A stretch of DNA of 64,000 bases from Microbacterium aurantiacum. GTDB lineage: Bacteria > Actinomycetota > Actinomycetes > Actinomycetales > Microbacteriaceae. Every line of letters starts with the position of its first letter. Positions within the stretch are counted from its first letter, which is position 1. The notes beneath the pieces are model-generated. The model saw only the letters and a program-made list of their open reading frames with translations. It had not been told where the DNA came from and ran no database searches. Below are positions 60,704 to 64,000 of the stretch, in pieces. Both the position numbers and the translations under genes were made by a program. The DNA is taken from assembly GCF_002872075.1 (NCBI RefSeq), contig NZ_PGGU01000016.1, positions 484,466 to 548,465 of the forward strand, read 5' to 3'.

Positions 60704-61333
60704 TCAGCTGCGCTGCCGAGAATCGTCGTTCGTACCGGGTCCGAGGGGCTCGACCGCGTTCATGGCCTCGTCTGTCAGCTCGTCGAGCGGGCGCCGGTTG
60801 CCTTCGGCGACCCACTCCGCTTGGGCGGCCTCGAGACAGGCCAGGGCTGCGCCCGCGAGCGAGACGGCGGCGATCCGAGCATGTGTGCGCCCGCCTTCCG
60901 CAGGGCGCTGCTCGATCACGTCGGCGAGCAGCGTCCGCCAGTGCGCGTACTTGTGCAGATGACTGGCGTGCAGCGCGGGCGTGTCCAGCATCATGCGGGT
61001 CATGACCCGCGCGTCCGGCTGGGCGTTCATCGCCTCCACGAGGCCGTCGAATGATCGACGCAGGGCGAGCCATGTCGATTCCCGCTGCGGGCGTGCGGCC
61101 AGGCTGGCCGCGATCTGCCCGCCCATTTCGGCGAACCACTGGCTGAGCACATCCTCCTTGCTGGAGAAGTAGCGGTGAAAGCTGCGACGCGACAGTCCCG
61201 TCGCGGCCGCGATCTGCTCGACGGTGGTCGCCTCGAATCCCTGTTCCACGAACAGCGCCCGTGCCGCCTCGGCCAACTGGGTGCGTACCGCGTTGCGCGT
61301 GCGCTCGCGCAGCCCCACCATCGGCTCTTCCAT
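60704..61333 (-). CDS. TetR-family regulator
   Basis: 209 aa from ATG 61333. The -10 TACGGT (61345-61340) and -35 TTGACT (61368-61363) with a 17-nt spacer place the start site at the ATG, a leaderless transcript. HTH ATTVEQIAAATGLSRRSFHRYF; C-terminal domain of the MftR/TetR_C group (GAALACLEAAQAEWVAEGNRR). Divergent from the SDR gene, which it probably represses. The 173 nt between its stop and the DUF1622 start region contain only shadow frames. Confidence 0.92.
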   Translation of the reverse strand: MEEPMVGLRERTRNAVRTQLAEAARALFVEQGFEATTVEQIAAATGLSRRSFHRYFSSKEDVLSQWFAEMGGQIAASLAARPQRESTWLALRRSFDGLVEAMNAQPDARVMTRMMLDTPALHASHLHKYAHWRTLLADVIEQRPAEGGRTHARIAAVSLAGAALACLEAAQAEWVAEGNRRPLDELTDEAMNAVEPLGPGTNDDSRQRS

Positions 61334-61339
61334 GCGACC

Positions 61340-61418
61340 ACCGTAACCTATGTGACATTTTGAGTCAAAAACCGCACTGCACGCCTAATTTGACACAGTG
61401 AGACATTCGGGTCATAGT
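61340..61418. promoter_or_regulatory. divergent promoters of tetR and the SDR gene
   Basis: Minus strand: TTGACT-17-TACGGT (61368 to 61340). Plus strand: TTGACA (61390-61395), 17-nt spacer, CATAGT (61413-61418). Both spacers contain TGAC/GTCA half-sites (for example TGACTCAAAATGTCA, complement of 61353-61367), candidate TetR operator. Confidence 0.7.
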
Positions 61419-61488
61419 GAGAAGCGTGGCGTCGCGATCAACGGCGCCGGGCCTCCGGCCGCTCGCCGGACGAACGAAAGGACGTGCC

Positions 61489-62316
61489 ATGTCCAAGACG
61501 TGGTTCATCACCGGCACCTCACGCGGCTTCGGACGCGCATGGACGGTCGCCGCACTCGAGCGCGGCGACCGGGTCGCCGCCACCGCCCGCGATATCGACT
61601 CGCTGAGCGATCTGGTGGATCGCTTCGGCGACGCCATTCTGCCGATCGCGTTGAACGTCGACGACCGCGCCGCGGACATCGCTGCGGTGCAGGGCGCCCA
61701 CCGACACTTCGGCCGCCTCGATGTCGTCGTCAACAACGCCGGGTTCGGGCATTTCGGTGCCATCGAGGAGCTGACCGAAGCCGAGGCGCGCGAGCAGATG
61801 GAGACCAACTTCTTCGGCGCCCTTTGGATCACCCAAGCCGCGATCCCGCTGTTGCGTGAGCAGGGCGGTGGCCACATCGTGCAGGTGTCCAGCATCGGCG
61901 GGGTGACTGCGTTCCCGCTGCTGGGCGTCTATAACGCCTCGAAATGGGCGCTGGAAGGCTTCACCGAGGCTCTCGCCCAGGAGGTCGCCGGGTTCGGCAT
62001 CAAGACCACCCTGATCGAGCCGTCGGGCTTCGCCACTGACTGGGCGGGGGCATCCGCCGCTCAGTCCTCGCCGAACCCGCTCTACCAGCCGATGCGTGAC
62101 CAGATGGCCGCTTGGGGCGACGCACCCAGCCCTGTCGCCGATGACAGTGTCCAGGCGGTCTTCCAGGCTGTCGATGCGGCCGAGCCGCCGACACGGCTGC
62201 TGCTTGCCTCGGCCGGGTACGACTTGGTCTTGGCCGCGCATGCGCAGCGCATCGCGACCTGGCAGGCGTGGGAAGACGCCGCTCGTTCGGCCGACCCTAA
62301 GCTCGCCGCGGCATAG
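61489..62316 (+). CDS. short-chain dehydrogenase/reductase
   Basis: 275 aa from ATG 61489 with GAAAGGA upstream. Cofactor loop TGTSRGFGRAW, VNNAGFGHFGA, catalytic SSIGG / YNASKWALEG, then the substrate-loop EPSGFATDWAG. This variant (TSRGFG, no Ser-Tyr change) is the group of SDR oxidoreductases with long C-terminus that act on xenobiotic or oxidative-stress carbonyls, regulated by divergent TetR. NAD(P) preference not determined. Confidence 0.92.
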   Translation: MSKTWFITGTSRGFGRAWTVAALERGDRVAATARDIDSLSDLVDRFGDAILPIALNVDDRAADIAAVQGAHRHFGRLDVVVNNAGFGHFGAIEELTEAEAREQMETNFFGALWITQAAIPLLREQGGGHIVQVSSIGGVTAFPLLGVYNASKWALEGFTEALAQEVAGFGIKTTLIEPSGFATDWAGASAAQSSPNPLYQPMRDQMAAWGDAPSPVADDSVQAVFQAVDAAEPPTRLLLASAGYDLVLAAHAQRIATWQAWEDAARSADPKLAAA

Positions 62317-62331
62317 TCAGGGGAGTGGTGT

Positions 62332-62360
62332 GGGAGCGGGCCTGCGTTTCGCCCGCTCCC
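62332..62360 (+). terminator. probable terminator after the SDR gene
   Basis: GGGAGCGGGC (62332-62341) pairs with GCCCGCTCCC (62351-62360), 9-nt loop. No T run. Confidence 0.6.
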
Positions 62361-62448
62361 GCCCGGCTCGACGTCACGGACGGAAATGAGACGTGCGGCA
62401 GCGCGGGGGCGTCCCTAGATTGGGTGTTCCGCGACGAAGGAGTGCCCC

Positions 62449-62574
62449 GTGCCCGAGATCCAGACCACGACCGCCGGCGATCTGCCGCTGCGTCGTTCGT
62501 CCTGTCTCGGCCATCGCGCGGTCGCAGACTCCTCTCGGGTGAGCACCGTCGCACGATGTCGGCGAGTGGGCTGA
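62449..62574 (+). CDS. 41-aa reading frame with ribosome binding site
   Basis: GTG 62449 behind GAAGGAG (62435-62441), spacing 7; -10-like TAGATT at 62416-62421 would put a start site 20 nt upstream. 41 aa (MPEIQTTTAGDLPLRRSSCL ... ARCRRVG), Ser/Arg/Thr-rich, ending 12 nt before the C-S lyase ATG. Could be a leader peptide, a small protein or a truncated gene. Evidence is only the translation signals. Confidence 0.35.
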   Translation: MPEIQTTTAGDLPLRRSSCLGHRAVADSSRVSTVARCRRVG

Positions 62575-62586
62575 GAGCTGCAGACC

Positions 62587-63771
62587 ATGGCCGACGACCT
62601 CACGCGCACCGCGCAGCATCCGTTCGACTCCCGGACTCGGTTCCACCTCGACCGGCCGGAGAGTCGCAAGTGGAGCCTGCATCCGGGACGCATCGGCGCC
62701 TGGGTCGCGGAGATGGACTTCGGTGTCGCTCCCGAGATCGCCGCGGCGATGCACCGCGCGATCGACGAGGAGAACCTCGGCTACCTCTCGCCTCCGCTGG
62801 CAGCGGAGCTCGGTGTCGCGACGTCTGACTGGATGCGCGACGAGTACGGCTGGGCGATCGATCCCGAGCGCGTGCATCCGGTCTCCGATGTGATGGCGGT
62901 GCTGCGCGTGGCCGTCGAGGAGTATGCGCCGGCCGGGTCGCCGGTGATCGTGCCGACGCCCGCGTACATGCCGTTCCTGACGTTCCTGCCTGCGATCGGG
63001 CATCCGGTGATCGAGGTTCCCGGTGTCGAGGTCGACGGACGCTGGCAGCACGATCTGCAGCGCATCGATGAGGCGTTCGCGGCCGGTGCGCGCACCCTCG
63101 TGCTGTGCAACCCGCACAACCCCACCGGCACCGTCGCTTCTCGGGCCGAGCTGGAGGCCATCGCCGAGATCGTCGAGCGGCACGGCGGCCGGGTGTTCGC
63201 CGACGAGATCCACGCGCCGCTGCGGTTCGACGGGCGGCCCTTCGTCCCGTACGCGTCGGTGTCGGATGCGACGGCCGCTCACACCGTGACCGGCACGAGC
63301 GCGTCGAAGGCGTGGAACATCCCGGGGCTCAAGACCGCGCAGCTGATCACCTCGAACGACGCCGACCAGGAGCTCTACCGCGGGTTCGGATTCTCGGTGC
63401 AGCACGGTGCGTCGACGCTGGGTGTGGTGGCGTCAACCGCCGCGTACCGGCTGGGGAAGCCGTGGCTCGACGGGGTGCTCGCGTATCTGGATGGATCGCG
63501 GTCGCTGCTCGGATCGCTGGTCTCGGAGCATCTGCCCGGTGCGGTGTATCGGGCGCCGGAGGCGACGTACATCGGGTGGATCGATACGAAGGCGCTGCGG
63601 ATCGATGGACCGCCGGCGGAGTTCTTCCGCGAGCAGGCGGGGGTCGTGCTCACCGAGGGGCGGCTGCTCGGGCGCGGGTATGAGGACTATGTGAGGGTCG
63701 TGTTCGCTACGCCGCGGCCGATTCTGGAAGAGGCGGTTGCGGCTATGGGGGAGGCGCAGCGGCGGAGCTGA
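62587..63771 (+). CDS. PLP-dependent C-S lyase / aminotransferase (MalY/PatB type)
   Basis: 394 aa from ATG 62587. Fold-type I enzyme of the MalY/PatB group (cystathionine beta-lyase, sometimes regulator). Typical pattern SRKWSLHPGRIGAWVAEMDFGVAPEI at the start, LCNPHNPTGTV, FADEIHAPLRF, and the PLP lysine in TGTSASKAWNIPGLKTAQ (quoted: SASKAWNIPGLKTAQ; lysine about residue 240). Cleaves C-S bonds of cystathionine or cysteine conjugates, giving pyruvate. No obvious partner nearby apart from the SDR. Confidence 0.92.
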   Translation: MADDLTRTAQHPFDSRTRFHLDRPESRKWSLHPGRIGAWVAEMDFGVAPEIAAAMHRAIDEENLGYLSPPLAAELGVATSDWMRDEYGWAIDPERVHPVSDVMAVLRVAVEEYAPAGSPVIVPTPAYMPFLTFLPAIGHPVIEVPGVEVDGRWQHDLQRIDEAFAAGARTLVLCNPHNPTGTVASRAELEAIAEIVERHGGRVFADEIHAPLRFDGRPFVPYASVSDATAAHTVTGTSASKAWNIPGLKTAQLITSNDADQELYRGFGFSVQHGASTLGVVASTAAYRLGKPWLDGVLAYLDGSRSLLGSLVSEHLPGAVYRAPEATYIGWIDTKALRIDGPPAEFFREQAGVVLTEGRLLGRGYEDYVRVVFATPRPILEEAVAAMGEAQRRS

Positions 63772-63794
63772 CGGGTTCTGCGTCGGGGTGGCGG

Positions 63795-64000
63795 TCACTC
63801 CCGGAGAGAGCCTCGGTCGAGCGGAAGTCCGACGGCTCCCCGTCCACGGCGCATGACGTCATCGCGCCGCCCGCCGATGAGAGCCTGGATCTCACGGAGA
63901 TCAGGCTGCTGGGTGGGTGGGTGGGGGGTGGGAGTCAGGGAGGTGCGCCGACGCGGCACCGTATTCCGCCACGCGGGCGCGGGATCCGAGGCGTCGGCCG
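63795..64000 (-). CDS. C-terminal end of an unidentified gene (partial)
   Basis: A frame open from the right edge to TGA 63797-63795, about 67 residues. It has a proline-rich tract followed by PDLREIQALIGGRRDDV and ends RGSLRE. Too short to identify. Convergent with the C-S lyase gene 23 nt away. Confidence 0.45.
   Translation of the reverse strand, partial: ADASDPAPAWRNTVPRRRTSLTPTPHPPTQQPDLREIQALIGGRRDDVMRRGRGAVGLPLDRGSLRE

Noticed and set aside
1..64000. KOPS/Chi-like strand-biased hexamer
   Set aside because: GGATGC occurs about equally in both orientations by eye, so a polar motif is not supported.
1..64000. CRISPR array, prophage, integrase, IS element, tRNA or rRNA gene
   Set aside because: None seen on either strand.

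Overview
The window is high-GC actinobacterial DNA, very probably from Microbacterium or a close relative in the Microbacteriaceae. The evidence is GC-rich codon choice with frequent GTG starts, protein families typical of that group (Tat and lipoprotein export, ROK, DeoR and LacI sugar regulators, WYL and VOC pairs), an excess of GGATGC/GCATCC hexamers, and many genes starting 6 nt after a TANNNT box, as in leaderless actinobacterial transcripts. I saw no rRNA, tRNA, CRISPR array, insertion sequence, prophage or integrase. It looks like ordinary chromosome rich in small transport, regulation and catabolism modules, with a more mixed region at about 54-61 kb.

Layout. 0-6 kb: class II ketose-bisphosphate aldolase and DeoR regulator, large MalT-like LuxR regulator, small membrane protein, Tat-exported protein. 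6-9 kb: MerR regulator, then a GntR-ABC operon behind a near-perfect palindromic operator. 9-12 kb: small protein with duplicated operators, LacI regulator, and an RsmC/RlmG-type rRNA methyltransferase with a palindromic element inserted in frame. 12-15 kb: ProVWX-type glycine betaine transporter. 15-21 kb: NarL-type two-component system divergent from a MacB/FtsX-type ABC transporter. 21-36 kb: housekeeping and small genes (lipase maturation factor-like protein, CorA, TspO-like protein, gluconokinase plus ManD with divergent GntR, DksA/TraR-like, YCII, VOC plus WYL regulator, secreted phytase-like/GDPD fusion).

35-44 kb is a carbohydrate cassette: ROK repressor, ribose-type ABC permease and ATPase, then divergently a lipoprotein binding protein, Gfo/Idh/MocA dehydrogenase, sugar isomerase/epimerase and a second ROK repressor. 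Two inverted repeats follow the binding-protein promoter. 44-50 kb: purL with an unannotated 50-aa membrane protein coupled to its stop, then a secreted alpha-amylase with tandem starch-binding repeats behind three LacI-type operators. 49-54 kb: divergent regulator/enzyme pairs (SDR/TetR, DUF4188/MerR) and a BKACE-family enzyme. 54-61 kb: Fic protein with a 14-bp-arm palindrome on its promoter, a paralogous small-protein pair, methyltransferase, PHP phosphoesterase, archaeal-type prolyl-tRNA synthetase, DUF1622 protein, and several short intergenic repeats. 61-64 kb: divergent TetR/SDR pair, a MalY/PatB-type C-S lyase, and the end of a gene running off the window.

The signals I consider least explained are the palindromic element with GTTCACAACTCC termini, present once between genes and once inside a coding sequence; the repeat family at 56-60 kb; and the double operator of the sugar cassette matched by two ROK paralogues. 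All calls come from reading the sequence and from family knowledge; no database search was run.
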